Shown here one piece after another: positions 35,985 to 44,847 of a DNA stretch of 64,000 nt; the stretch's first letter is position 1; each line of letters begins with the position of its first letter. The DNA comes from Hyphomicrobiales bacterium (GTDB taxonomy: Bacteria > Pseudomonadota > Alphaproteobacteria > Rhizobiales > Xanthobacteraceae). The stretch lies in the NCBI GenBank assembly GCA_021732215.1, contig JAKFVL010000007.1, forward strand, positions 62,001 to 126,000, read 5' to 3'. The notes under the pieces were generated by a model. That model was not told where the DNA came from. It saw only the letters and a list, made by a program, of their open reading frames with translations, and did no database searches. The position numbers and the translations under genes are program-made.

Positions 35985-37292
35985 CTAGTCCCCTTCCCGG
36001 ACAGAAACGGAGGAACCCGCGCCGCCGGCGTCGCCGGAGCGAAGGGCGTGGGCTGTGGTCTGGACGCCGTGAACGGCGGTCTGGCGACGGCGCATCGCGC
36101 GCGCCCAGCCGGGTTCACCGGACGACGCACCGTCGTTGGCGGCGGATGAAGCGGCGCCACCGCTCGCCGACCCGCCGGTCTGCTCGAAAGCAGCGCGTCC
36201 CCCTGCGCGAAAGCGGGCGCCGAGGTCGGCGGCCGCGCTGCGCAACGGCGAGGTCGCGGCTGACGCGCCGGCCCGCGCGACGCCTGCAACGCCGCCTGCG
36301 ACTGTGCCGCCGGACGCCTGGCTGCCAAGCTGGTAAGCGGTGGACGCACCGCCAGCGACAGTGGCCGCGCCGCGCGCGCCACCTGCGATGGCGGCGCCGG
36401 CCAGGCGTGCGCCGCCCATCGCAGCCGCGCCACCGGCAACGACCATGCCGCCCGCGGCTAGGCCGGTTCCGACCGCCGCGCCCGCGCCGAGCTGCGGTCC
36501 ACCCGAGACGATGCCGTTGGCGATGCCGGGCGCGAAGATGCCGAGGCCGAGCAGCGAGAGCGCGGCCAGCACGAGCGCCATCGCGTCCTCGATTGTCGGC
36601 TGACCGGTGAAGCCGCGGGTGAATTCGCCGAACAGCGTCGAGCCGATGCCGACGATGACGGCCAGCACCAGCAACTTGACGCCCGAGGAGATGACCAGCC
36701 CGAGCACGCGCTCGGCCATGAAGGCGGTCTTGTTGAACAGGCCGAACGGCACGAGCACGAAGCCGCACAGCGTCGCGAGCTTGAACTCGATGAGCGAGAT
36801 GAAGAGCTGGATCGCGAGGATGAAGAAGGAGAGCAGCACGATCGCCCAGGCGAACAGCAGGATCGCGATCTGGATGAAGTTCTCGAAGAAGCTGATGAAG
36901 CCCATCAGCCCGGAAATCGAGTCCAGGATCGGTCGGCCTGCTTCGAGGCCGGTCTGCGCGATGCGACCGGGCCTCAGGAAGTCGGCCGCCGACATGCCGG
37001 TGCCGGATGCCTGAAGTCCGAGCCCCGCGAAGCTCTCGAAGACGATGCGGGAGAGGTTGTTCCAGTTGGAGATGATGAAGGCGAAGGCGCCGACGAACAG
37101 CGTCTTCTTTACGAGCCGCGCCAAGATATCCTCGTCGGCGCCCCACGCCCAGAACAGCGCCGCGAGCGTCACGTCGATGACGATCAGGGTCGAGGCGAGA
37201 AACGCGACCTCGCCGTTCAAGAGACCGAACCCGCTGTCGATGTAGCGGGTGAAGACCTCGAGGAAGCGGTCGATGATGCCCATACCGTTCAT
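35985..37292 (-). CDS. trbL: Conjugal transfer protein TrbL (VirB6 family)
   Basis: 435 aa, about six membrane helices in the first 260 residues, then a long Ala/Gly-rich C-terminal region with segments such as GGAAAMGGARLAGAAI, typical of TrbL. The N-terminus IIDRFLEVFTRYIDSGFGLLNGEV is a family mark. It forms part of the inner-membrane channel. Overlaps trbK by 4 nt. Confidence 0.94.
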   Translation of the reverse strand: MNGMGIIDRFLEVFTRYIDSGFGLLNGEVAFLASTLIVIDVTLAALFWAWGADEDILARLVKKTLFVGAFAFIISNWNNLSRIVFESFAGLGLQASGTGMSAADFLRPGRIAQTGLEAGRPILDSISGLMGFISFFENFIQIAILLFAWAIVLLSFFILAIQLFISLIEFKLATLCGFVLVPFGLFNKTAFMAERVLGLVISSGVKLLVLAVIVGIGSTLFGEFTRGFTGQPTIEDAMALVLAALSLLGLGIFAPGIANGIVSGGPQLGAGAAVGTGLAAGGMVVAGGAAAMGGARLAGAAIAGGARGAATVAGGASTAYQLGSQASGGTVAGGVAGVARAGASAATSPLRSAAADLGARFRAGGRAAFEQTGGSASGGAASSAANDGASSGEPGWARAMRRRQTAVHGVQTTAHALRSGDAGGAGSSVSVREGD

Positions 37293-37651
37293 CGCGTCGG
37301 CTCCGGCGTGGCCGGCGTAGCCAGCGGCGCGGCACGGCTTTCGTTGACGCTCGGCGGCTGGCGATTGGCCGCGCCGAAGAAGCGGCGGCGGTTCTCGGCC
37401 CAGGCGTTGCGGCAGACGGGATCATCGAGCGCGGCTTGCCCCAGACCATTGCAGCGGATGAGCTCCGCGCGGAGCGGGTCGACCGGCGATGTCGCCGCCG
37501 CGGCGCGACGCTCGCTCATTTCGTCCCGAACATCGACGCCGGCGAGCCATGCGGCGACGCCCGCGGTGATCGTGCCGGCGATCAGAATAACGATCACACG
37601 TCGAGCCTTGGGCCGATCGAGCTCTTCCCGAGTCGTGATCCGTCGCCGCAT
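37289..37651 (-). CDS. TrbK-alt putative entry exclusion protein
   Basis: 120 aa with one N-terminal membrane helix (about 19-38) and a conserved small Cys pair around LIRCNGLGQAALDDPVCRNAWAENRRRFF. This matches TrbK-alt, found between trbJ and trbL in Tn4371-like clusters, and thought to block entry of a second copy of the element. Position between trbJ and trbL fits. Confidence 0.88.
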   Translation of the reverse strand: MRRRITTREELDRPKARRVIVILIAGTITAGVAAWLAGVDVRDEMSERRAAAATSPVDPLRAELIRCNGLGQAALDDPVCRNAWAENRRRFFGAANRQPPSVNESRAAPLATPATPEPTR

Positions 37652-37659
37652 CGGCCCGC

Positions 37660-38403
37660 TCAGCGATTGTGGAACATGGTGACCGCGGTCGGCTGGTAGC
37701 TCGACCGTGGTTCGAGGAAGCGCCGACGCTGCTCGCGCCCTTGGTCGGCGGCCGACTGGCGTTCGGCGGACTCAAGCGCTTGTGCGCGCCCCTGTGCGGC
37801 GACGGCGGCAGTCAGGTCGGCAAGCTGCTGCGCCTGAAGCGCAAGGAGCTGGTTGCCGGCCTGAGCGGCTTGAAGCGCGCCGGCCGCGCCGTTGCTGCGG
37901 GTGACGAGCGCCGACATTTCGGCGCGGTTGGTGTCGATGTTCCCGACGACGCCGGCCTGAACGCGCATCGCGTCCTGGAGCGCGGCGACGCTGGTCTCCC
38001 AGCGCTCGCGCGCGCCGGCGATCATGCTCTGCGAGGACGTCGATGCGTTGGCCGGCGCGTAGGTCGTCTGGAACGCCCGATCGATGTTCTGGACGTCGTA
38101 AGCGATGCGCTGCGCTTGGCTCAGCAGCGCTTGAGTGCGCGCCACCGACTGCTGGATCTGCTGCAGCGACGAATAGGGCAGGCTCGCAAGGTTGCGCGCC
38201 TGATTGATCAGCATCTGCGCCTCGTTCTGAAGCGAGGTGATCTGATTGGTCACCTGCTGCAGCGAGCGCGCCGCCTGCAGCACGTTCTGGACGTAGTTGG
38301 TCGGATCGTAGACGATCCACTGCGCTTGGGCCGGCGCGACCGCCGTCGTCAGCGTCAAGGCGGCGACGCTTGCGGCCAAGAGGGTGCGGATACGCTTTTT
38401 CAT
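37660..38403 (-). CDS. trbJ: Conjugal transfer protein TrbJ (VirB5 family)
   Basis: 247 aa with signal peptide (cleavage near APAQAQW) and the start WIVYDPTNYVQNVLQAARSLQQVTNQ, typical of TrbJ. The mature chain is almost all helical and Gln-rich, as for the minor pilus component VirB5. Overlaps trbE by 4 nt. Confidence 0.93.
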   Translation of the reverse strand: MKKRIRTLLAASVAALTLTTAVAPAQAQWIVYDPTNYVQNVLQAARSLQQVTNQITSLQNEAQMLINQARNLASLPYSSLQQIQQSVARTQALLSQAQRIAYDVQNIDRAFQTTYAPANASTSSQSMIAGARERWETSVAALQDAMRVQAGVVGNIDTNRAEMSALVTRSNGAAGALQAAQAGNQLLALQAQQLADLTAAVAAQGRAQALESAERQSAADQGREQRRRFLEPRSSYQPTAVTMFHNR

Positions 38404-40835
38404 CGGTCATTCTCCATCTCGATGGTGGCAAGGAGGTCGGTGGCCCAAGCGACGCCGCGGGTTTCGAGCCAGGCGCGGGCGAAGCCGGCGCGGCCGTGCT
38501 CGGCGAGGAGCCTGCCGATCAGCGCCTGGTCGGATTTCGCGGAAGCGGCGGTGAAGGCGAGCGACACCTCGCCCAGGCCCAGCTCGAACAGCCGGTTGCC
38601 GCGCCGCGACTGGCAATAATAGTCGCGCTTGGGCGTCGCGCGGCTCAGGATCTCGATCTGGCGGGCGTTCAGGCCGAAGCGCTCGTAAACGGCTAATATC
38701 TGCGGCTCGAGTGCGCGCTCGTTCGGCAGGAACAATCGCGTCGGACAGCTCTCGATGATCGCGGGCGCGATCCGGCTGCCATCGATGTCGGCGAGGCTCT
38801 GCGTGGCAAAGATGACGCTCGCGTTCTTCTTGCGCAGCGTCTTCAACCATTCTCGCAACTGTCCTGCGAACCCGTCGTCGTCGAGCGCGAGCCAGCCCTC
38901 GTCAACGATCAGCAAGGTCGGGCGGCCATCGAGCCGGTCCTCGATGCGGTGGAAGAGATAAGCAAGGACGGCGGCGGCAGCCCCCGTGCCGATCAGACCC
39001 TCGGTCTCGATCGCCTGGACATCCGCCTCGCCGATGCGCTCGACCTCGGCATCGAGAAGCCGGCCCCAGGGACCGCCGACGCAATAGGGCTTGAGCGCCT
39101 GCTTAAGCGGCTGGCTCTGCAGCAACACGGTAAGCCCCGTAAGCGTGCGCTCTTGAACCGGCGCAGACGCCAGGTTGCTGAGCGCCGACCACAGATGCTC
39201 CTTTACCTCCGGCGTCACCTCGACCTTCTCGCGAGCAAGGATTGCGGCAACCCATTCGGACGCCCAGGCGCGCTCGTCCGCTTCGTCGATGCGCGCGAGC
39301 GGCTGCAGCGCGACGGGCTCCGCGATGTCGTCGGTGAGCGAGCCACCGAGATCGTGCCAGTCGCCGCCCATGGCGAGCGCGGCGGCCCGGATCGAGCCGC
39401 CGAAGTCGAAGGCGAAGATTTGCGCGCCCTCGTAGCGGCGGAACTGCAGCGCCATCAGAGCCAGCAGCACCGACTTGCCGGCGCCTGTGGGACCGACCAC
39501 CAAAGTGTGGCCGACATCACCGACATGCAGCGCGAACCGGAACGGTGTGGCGCCTTCGGTCTTGGCGAGGAACAGCGGCGGCGCCGCGAGATGCTCGTCG
39601 CGGTCCGGCCCCGCCCAAACCGCCGAGAACGGCATCATGTGGGCGAGGTTGAGCGTCGAGACCGGCGGCTGACGGACGTTGGCGTAGACATGGCCGGGGA
39701 GCGAGCCGAGCCAGGACTCGATCGCGTTGACGCGTTCGATCATCGCGGTGAAGTCGCGGCCCTGAATCACCTTCTCGACCAAACGCAGCCGCTCGTCGGC
39801 AACGCGCGGGTCTTCGTCCCACACCGTGACGGTCGCGGTGACATAAGCGGCGCCGACGAAGTCCGAGCCGAGCTCCTGAAGCGCGAGGTCCGCGTCGGCC
39901 GCCTTGTTGGCGGCGTCGGAGTCCATCAGGACCGACGCCTCGTTGGTCATCACCTCCTTGAGGATCGCCGCGATCGACTTGCGCTTGGCGAACCATTGGC
40001 GACGGATCTTGCCGAACAGTCTCGTGGCGTCGGTCTTGTCGAGGCAGATCGCGCGGGTGACCCAGCGATAGTCGAACGCGAGCCGGTTGAGGTCGTCGAG
40101 CAGGCCCGGCCAGGTCTGCGATGGGAATCCCATGACGGTCAGCGTGCGCAGATGCGCCTCGCCGAGCTTGGGTTCGAGGCCGCCGATCAGCGGCTCGTCG
40201 ACGAGGATGGCGTCGAGGTGCATCGGCGTTTCGGGGACGCGCACGCCGTGGCGCCGGGTCGAGACGGTCGAGTGGAGGAAGGTCAGCGTCTCCTCGTCGT
40301 CCAGCCAGTCGGCTTCGGGCATGAAGCCTTCGACGAGGTTGAGGACGCGCTCGGTGCGATCGATGAAGCCGGCGAGCTGTTCGGGCCCGTTCGCGCCCGC
40401 GCGGTCGCGACCCTCGTAGAGCCAGTTCTCGGCGCGCGCCGCGTCCTCGGCGGGCGGCAGCCAGCACAGCGTCAGGAAATAGGACGATTGGAAGTGCGCG
40501 CCGGCCTCGTCAAATTGCGCGCGCCGCTCAAACTCGACCAGCGCCGAGACTCCGTCCGGGAATTTGCTTCGCGGATAGGGACTGGCGGCGTGACGCTGCG
40601 CCTCGACGAACACCGCCCAGCCCGAGCCGAGACGTCGCAGCGCGCTGTTGAGGCGCGAGGTCGTCGCCACCAGCTCTGCGGGCGTCGCGGAATCGAGGTC
40701 GGGGCCGCGGAACCGCGCGGTCCGCTGGAACGAGCCGTCCTTGTTGAGGACGACGCCCGGAGCGACGAGCGCCGCCCAGGGCAGATAGTCGTGGAGCGCC
40801 TGGGGCTTCGCGCGATACTCGGCGAGGTTCAGCAT
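38400..40835 (-). CDS. trbE: Conjugal transfer ATPase TrbE (VirB4 family)
   Basis: 811 aa from the start at 40835 (LNLAEYRAKPQALHDYLPWAAL). Walker A VVGPTGAGKSVLL has Lys454, and Walker B is LLIVDEGWLALDD. The VirB4 ATPase drives pilus assembly and substrate movement at the inner membrane. A longer in-frame reading to 41102 would cover trbD and is rejected. Four-base gap to trbD. Confidence 0.96.
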   Translation of the reverse strand: MLNLAEYRAKPQALHDYLPWAALVAPGVVLNKDGSFQRTARFRGPDLDSATPAELVATTSRLNSALRRLGSGWAVFVEAQRHAASPYPRSKFPDGVSALVEFERRAQFDEAGAHFQSSYFLTLCWLPPAEDAARAENWLYEGRDRAGANGPEQLAGFIDRTERVLNLVEGFMPEADWLDDEETLTFLHSTVSTRRHGVRVPETPMHLDAILVDEPLIGGLEPKLGEAHLRTLTVMGFPSQTWPGLLDDLNRLAFDYRWVTRAICLDKTDATRLFGKIRRQWFAKRKSIAAILKEVMTNEASVLMDSDAANKAADADLALQELGSDFVGAAYVTATVTVWDEDPRVADERLRLVEKVIQGRDFTAMIERVNAIESWLGSLPGHVYANVRQPPVSTLNLAHMMPFSAVWAGPDRDEHLAAPPLFLAKTEGATPFRFALHVGDVGHTLVVGPTGAGKSVLLALMALQFRRYEGAQIFAFDFGGSIRAAALAMGGDWHDLGGSLTDDIAEPVALQPLARIDEADERAWASEWVAAILAREKVEVTPEVKEHLWSALSNLASAPVQERTLTGLTVLLQSQPLKQALKPYCVGGPWGRLLDAEVERIGEADVQAIETEGLIGTGAAAAVLAYLFHRIEDRLDGRPTLLIVDEGWLALDDDGFAGQLREWLKTLRKKNASVIFATQSLADIDGSRIAPAIIESCPTRLFLPNERALEPQILAVYERFGLNARQIEILSRATPKRDYYCQSRRGNRLFELGLGEVSLAFTAASAKSDQALIGRLLAEHGRAGFARAWLETRGVAWATDLLATIEMENDR

Positions 40836-40839
40836 CGTC

Positions 40840-41112
40840 TCAGCTCCCCAGATGCGCCGGGTAGCGCAGGTGACGCCGCACGACATCGACGAAGGCCGGA
40901 TCGCGCCGCGCCGCCCATACGGCGGCCATGTGGCCGACGAGCCAGAGCAGGAGGCCGGCAAGCCATAGACGCAGGCCAAGACCCAGCGCGGCGGCGAGCG
41001 TGCCGTTGATGATGGCAAGCGCGCGCGGCGCGCCGCCGAGTAGGATCGGCTCGGTGAGCGACCGGCGGACGGGTGCGTAGAAGCCGGACACGGGCTCGTC
41101 ACCGGTCAGCAT
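40840..41112 (-). CDS. trbD: Conjugal transfer protein TrbD (VirB3 family)
   Basis: 90 aa with VSGFYAPVRRSLTEPILLGGAPR at the start and two close membrane helices, typical VirB3/TrbD. The chosen start overlaps the trbC stop by one base; the open frame extends upstream to 41466 but that part is antisense-free trbC/trbB coding in another frame. It assists pilin insertion with TrbE. Confidence 0.92.
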   Translation of the reverse strand: MLTGDEPVSGFYAPVRRSLTEPILLGGAPRALAIINGTLAAALGLGLRLWLAGLLLWLVGHMAAVWAARRDPAFVDVVRRHLRYPAHLGS

Positions 41113-41429
41113 CAGACGAGCGCCCCGCCGCCGAACGAGAAGAACGACAGAAAGAAGCTCGACGCGGCGAAGGCGATCGACAAACCGAAGACGATCTGGA
41201 TCAACCGCCGGAAGCCGCCCGACGTATCGCCGAAGGCGAGCGTCAGGCCGGTGACGATGATGATGATCACCGCGACGATCTTGGCGACCGGACCCTGGAT
41301 CGACTCCAGGATCTGCTGGAGCGGCTGCTCCCACGGCATGTTCGACCCGGCAGCGTGTGCCGGGGCGGTGACGATCATGAGCGCGAGCGCGGTCGATGCG
41401 CCGGCGATGCGACGGGCGAAGTGTGTCAT
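41112..41429 (-). CDS. trbC: Conjugal pilin TrbC (VirB2 family)
   Basis: 105 aa. Long signal peptide ending PAHAAGS, then two hydrophobic helices (KIVAVIIIIVTGLTLAFG and FGLSIAFAASSFFLSFF), the VirB2 pilin layout. The start at 41429 has GGAGA before it and leaves a 4-nt overlap with trbB. Confidence 0.93.
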   Translation of the reverse strand: MTHFARRIAGASTALALMIVTAPAHAAGSNMPWEQPLQQILESIQGPVAKIVAVIIIIVTGLTLAFGDTSGGFRRLIQIVFGLSIAFAASSFFLSFFSFGGGALV

Positions 41430-42394
41430 GCGAGGTCTCCAGCAGGGCAAAGGTCATAATCGCCATCGGCGGCGAGGCCCTCGATCAGCGCGAGCTCGGA
41501 GAGGCGGCGCGCTGAGCCGCGGCCGTTGAGCACGGCGACGAGGTCGATGGTTTCGGCGATCAGAGCGCGCGGCACGGTGACGACCGCTTCTTGGACGAGT
41601 TGTTCGAGCCGGCGCATGGCGCCGATCGCCGAACCCGCGTGCAGGGTGCCGACGCCGCCGGGGTGGCCGGTGCCCCAGGCCTTGATGAGGTCGAGGGCCT
41701 CGCCGCCGCGCACCTCGCCGATCGGGATGCGGTCGGGGCGGAGCCGCATGGCGGAGCGGACAAGATCGGTGAGCGTCGCTGCGCCGTCCTTGGTGCGAAG
41801 CGCCACAAGGTTGGGCGCGGCGCATTGGAGCTCGCGCGTGTCCTCGATAAGCACTACACGGTCGCCGGTGCGCGCGACCTCGGCGAGCAGCGCGTTGACG
41901 AGCGTTGTCTTGCCGGTCGAGGTGCCGCCGGCGACGAGAATGTTCTTGCGGGAGTGGACCGCGGCGCGCAGCACTTCTGCCTGGCCGGCCGACATGATGC
42001 CGGCGTCGACATAGTCGCCGAGCGTGAACACCGCGACGGCGGGCTTGCGGATCGCGAAACTCGGGGCGGCGACGACCGGCGGCAGCAGGCCCTCGAACCG
42101 CTCGCCGGTTTCGGGCAACTCGGCCGAGACGCGCGGACTCCCGGGATGGACTTCGGCGCCGACATGGTGGGCGACGAGCCGGACGATGCGCTCGCCATCG
42201 GCAGGCGAGAGCCGCGCGCCGGTATCCTCAAGGCCGCCCGAGAGTCGGTCGAGCCAGAGCCGACCGTCCGGGTTGAGCATCACCTCGACGACGCTCGGGT
42301 CGTCGAGGAAGCCCGCGATCGAGGAGCCGAGCGCGGTTCGAAGCATGCGGGCGCCGCGCGCGTAGGACTCGGATCGGAAAGCGAGTGTGGTCAA
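41426..42394 (-). CDS. trbB: Conjugal transfer ATPase TrbB (VirB11 family)
   Basis: 322 aa. Walker [17 protein letters not shown] with Lys162, then [17 protein letters not shown] and RMRPDRI-like segment [32 protein letters not shown], all VirB11 hallmarks. It is a hexameric cytoplasmic ATPase powering pilus biogenesis and substrate transfer. It is the first gene of the trb operon; unlike the usual order, copG-traG is 5.6 kb away because cargo block 2 lies between. Confidence 0.95.
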   Translation of the reverse strand: MTTLAFRSESYARGARMLRTALGSSIAGFLDDPSVVEVMLNPDGRLWLDRLSGGLEDTGARLSPADGERIVRLVAHHVGAEVHPGSPRVSAELPETGERFEGLLPPVVAAPSFAIRKPAVAVFTLGDYVDAGIMSAGQAEVLRAAVHSRKNILVAGGTSTGKTTLVNALLAEVARTGDRVVLIEDTRELQCAAPNLVALRTKDGAATLTDLVRSAMRLRPDRIPIGEVRGGEALDLIKAWGTGHPGGVGTLHAGSAIGAMRRLEQLVQEAVVTVPRALIAETIDLVAVLNGRGSARRLSELALIEGLAADGDYDLCPAGDLA

Positions 42395-42527
42395 GGATCA
42401 CCCCGTTGCGCTGGCCTCGTGAGCGAGGCGGATCAGCAGACGGGACGGATACAAAGCGGCCGATCGCGGCCGGTTCAACAAGCTCGACGGCGTAGTAGCG
42501 CGCTAGCGCGTGAAGGCAGGTTGGAGG

Positions 42528-43103
42528 CTAGGGTACAGTGGACGTCGGCATTGTGCCGGTGCGGAGGAAGGGAAGCATGTGAGCGACGTAGTCGGCCTTG
42601 CCGAGGGTCACACCTCGGCTTCGCAGAATGGCGTAGGCTATCATGACGTGGAAGTAGAACTGAGGCAGCGCCCAGTCGCGTGCATACTGCTCTGCCGTGA
42701 GGTCGAAGATCATCCCCGCGGGCAACGTGTGAGCGATCGGCGTCTTTGGGCGAAGATTGACGGCTTCGGCAACGGACGCATTTATGATCGCGAGAGTTTC
42801 CTCGATCCGCGCTCGCGCATCGGCGATTGAGCCAGGACGGTCAGCCGCATTGCGTCCCTCATTCAGAAGAACCTCGATCGTCTCGGGAAAAAGCCGTCCT
42901 TGCAGCCGGAAAACGCCCTCCTGAGCCTGCACGCACGCGAACCGGATCTGCGTGGAGAGCGGGAACATGTCGGACGCGAGCCGCGCAGAGAGCAATGCGT
43001 CCGCGTCGCCGTCGGTGATCTGCGCCTCAGCCTTTCGGAGCCAAGCCGAGAGCGCGCGCAACATCTGCAAGTAGGTGGGCACAGCCACATCGAGCAGCGT
43101 CAT
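42528..43103 (-). CDS. DUF1993 family protein
   Basis: 191 aa, soluble, all-helical. DUF1993 marks include VPTYLQMLRALSAWLRKAEAQ, LASDMFPLSTQIRFACVQAQEGVFRLQG and the C-terminal LPQFYFHVMIAYAILRSRGV. The fold resembles DinB-like four-helix bundles; function unknown. First-from-left gene of cargo block 2, followed on its 5' side by a DUF4177 small gene. Confidence 0.88.
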   Translation of the reverse strand: MTLLDVAVPTYLQMLRALSAWLRKAEAQITDGDADALLSARLASDMFPLSTQIRFACVQAQEGVFRLQGRLFPETIEVLLNEGRNAADRPGSIADARARIEETLAIINASVAEAVNLRPKTPIAHTLPAGMIFDLTAEQYARDWALPQFYFHVMIAYAILRSRGVTLGKADYVAHMLPFLRTGTMPTSTVP

Positions 43104-43198
43104 GGTTGTGTCTCTTCAGTGTAGGCGAGTGTGTTCGGGCTAATCATGTATCAGAGCATGAATCCGGCAAGCAGCGAGCAAGGCGGCTGTCACTAGCC

Positions 43199-43345
43199 TC
43201 AGACCCTCACTTCGCGCTTGAAGAAGTGGTGCAGCACAAAGTGAGCCGGCGAGACCACGGCGACGAGGTCCCAGCCCTCTGCGCCAAGTTCGTTGAGCGA
43301 GTTGGCATCCAGTGTCTCCGTCACGACAAGATATTCCCAACGCAT
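43199..43345 (-). CDS. DUF4177-like small protein
   Basis: 48 aa, below usual ORF size limits. Reading the minus strand from the ATG at 43345 gives a protein starting MRWEYLVVTETLD with NSLNELGAEGWDLVAVV and ending FFKREVRV. The pattern of an aromatic N-terminal strand followed by LNELGxEGWxLVxV is that of DUF4177. AAGGAA lies upstream. It sits between the DUF1993 and RidA-like genes in the same direction. Function unknown. Confidence 0.8.
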   Translation of the reverse strand: MRWEYLVVTETLDANSLNELGAEGWDLVAVVSPAHFVLHHFFKREVRV

Positions 43346-43497
43346 GGTAATTCCTTCGGGCGATCTTGATTACCGTCTTGCGCCGGCTGGCGTTTGAGCA
43401 ATGCGTCGCCGGTGTCGAACTTCCGGACGATCAGAACTGCACCCGTTCTTCGATTGTGTTTTCGAGTGGGCTTGCTTCGAGCGAGAGCCACACGCCC

Positions 43498-43896
43498 CTA
43501 GGAGGATCCCGCGATGCGCGCGATGACCTTGATCTCGAAGTCGAAGCCTGCGAGCCAGGTTACGCCGACGGCAGTCCAGTTGGGGTAGGGCTCATGGCCG
43601 AAGACTTCGTCCTTCACAACGAGCACGGTCTCGAACTGTGTGGCCGGGTCGGTGTGGAACGTGGTCACGTCGACAATGTCATCAAGCGTGCATCCGGACG
43701 CTTCGAGCACCGCGACGAGGTTGCGGAACGCGAGCCGGACCTGGGAGCCGAATTCAGGCTCGGGCGAGCCGTCTTCGCGGCTGCCAACCTGGCCCGAGAC
43801 GAACAGGAGATCGCCGGAACGCAGCGCGGCCGAATAGCGATGCCGCTCATAGAGGGCATGCCGGCCGGCGGGGAAAATCGGTGTGCTCGTGGCCAT
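43498..43896 (-). CDS. RidA/YjgF/YER057c-fold protein lacking the catalytic arginine
   Basis: 132 aa with the family pattern YSAALRSGDLLFVSGQVG, VAVLEASGCTLDDIVDVTTF and the C-terminal strand FDFEIKVIARI. In RidA deaminases the strand before this carries an Arg (in RSAVEV-type motif); here the segment is PNWTAVGVTWL, with no Arg. It is thus probably of a non-deaminase Rid subgroup. 12 bp after the MoaF/SnoaL-like gene, so cotranscribed. Confidence 0.88.
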   Translation of the reverse strand: MATSTPIFPAGRHALYERHRYSAALRSGDLLFVSGQVGSREDGSPEPEFGSQVRLAFRNLVAVLEASGCTLDDIVDVTTFHTDPATQFETVLVVKDEVFGHEPYPNWTAVGVTWLAGFDFEIKVIARIAGSS

Positions 43897-43908
43897 GGTT
43901 ACTTCCTT

Positions 43909-44676
43909 TCAGGCATGAGCCGTTCGGATCACCGGCGCGTCGCCGGCTTGAGCGCTACGAGTGCCTTCTTGGGGGTCGAACATCGGGATGCCGCCAATGG
44001 CTGCCGTCGCCGGCACTTCGGTCTGCAACACGTCCCAATGCTCGGCCAGTAGACCGTCCTCGACCCGAAAGATGTCGATCACGATCTGCGGTTCCTCCGT
44101 CCAGCCATGGATGCGGCCATGGATGGCGACGAGATCGGCTTCGGCGATGATCAGGCCAGGCTCGTACCGGACATCCTGCGACAGCCCGGCGACGAGCGAA
44201 TGCAGCGCGTCGCGACCTTGTGGAATGTTGGGATTATGCTGGATGTAGTCGGGAGCGTAGAGCCGCTCCACCGCTGACGCGTCACGACGCTGGAACAGCG
44301 AGGTCATCGCCTCGAGCACCAGCGCCTTGTTGCGCCGAGGCCGATCGTCGGAGATGCGATCGGCGGGCCGGGTCACCGCCATCGTGCCGCGCATGCGCAG
44401 GAACCGGCCGTCGGGCAGCGTCGCGAAGGAATGGACCAAAGCGCGATCGTAGTCCTGGACGTTCACGACGGCCGAGCCGTCCGCCTCCTGCCAGCTCACC
44501 GCGAAGACGCCGTTGCCGAGCGGCAGGACCTCGACACCGACGGTCTCGGTTCGGGCGAAAGGCCCGTCCTCGATCTCGAACCTCAGCTCCTTCGCTGAGG
44601 TCAGGGCGAGGCTGACCGTGAAGTCCGGATAGGAGACGTCCATCTCCAATCCGATCGGGAAGGCGTCCATAGACAT
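43909..44676 (-). CDS. MoaF-like plus SnoaL-like (NTF2-fold) fusion protein
   Basis: 255 aa, two domains. Residues about 1-110 resemble the MoaF beta-barrel (YPDFTVSLALTSAKELRFEIEDG, GVFAVSWQEADGSAVVNVQDYD). Residues about 118-235 are a SnoaL/NTF2-fold domain (AMTSLFQRRDASAVERLYAPDYIQHNPNIPQGRDAL and HGRIHGWTEEPQIVIDIFRVEDGLLAEHWDVLQ). Such folds bind small ligands or act as cyclases or isomerases. Next to RidA-like and hydrolase genes; substrate unknown. Confidence 0.82.
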   Translation of the reverse strand: MSMDAFPIGLEMDVSYPDFTVSLALTSAKELRFEIEDGPFARTETVGVEVLPLGNGVFAVSWQEADGSAVVNVQDYDRALVHSFATLPDGRFLRMRGTMAVTRPADRISDDRPRRNKALVLEAMTSLFQRRDASAVERLYAPDYIQHNPNIPQGRDALHSLVAGLSQDVRYEPGLIIAEADLVAIHGRIHGWTEEPQIVIDIFRVEDGLLAEHWDVLQTEVPATAAIGGIPMFDPQEGTRSAQAGDAPVIRTAHA

Positions 44677-44847
44677 TTTGACGATCCGTTGTTGCGTTGA
44701 CGAGCCGCCCGGCGGCGCCGCAGTTGCTGATCAGGCCGTCCGGGCGCCTTGGGGACGGACGGCCACCTGCCGATAGGGGCTGAACGGCTCGGCGAGCGAT
44801 CGGCCTGTTCGCGATGGCTCGTCCGACTTAAGTCAGCCCCGCTCGGA

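Noticed and set aside
38949-41009. 686-codon plus-strand frame antisense to trbE
   Set aside because: Long only because of high GC and codon bias in trbE; trbE has Walker motifs and full family length.
40840-41466. 208-codon reading of trbD with a long N-terminal extension
   Set aside because: The extension overlaps trbC and has frame-shadow composition (His/Arg-rich); the 90-aa form matches TrbD.
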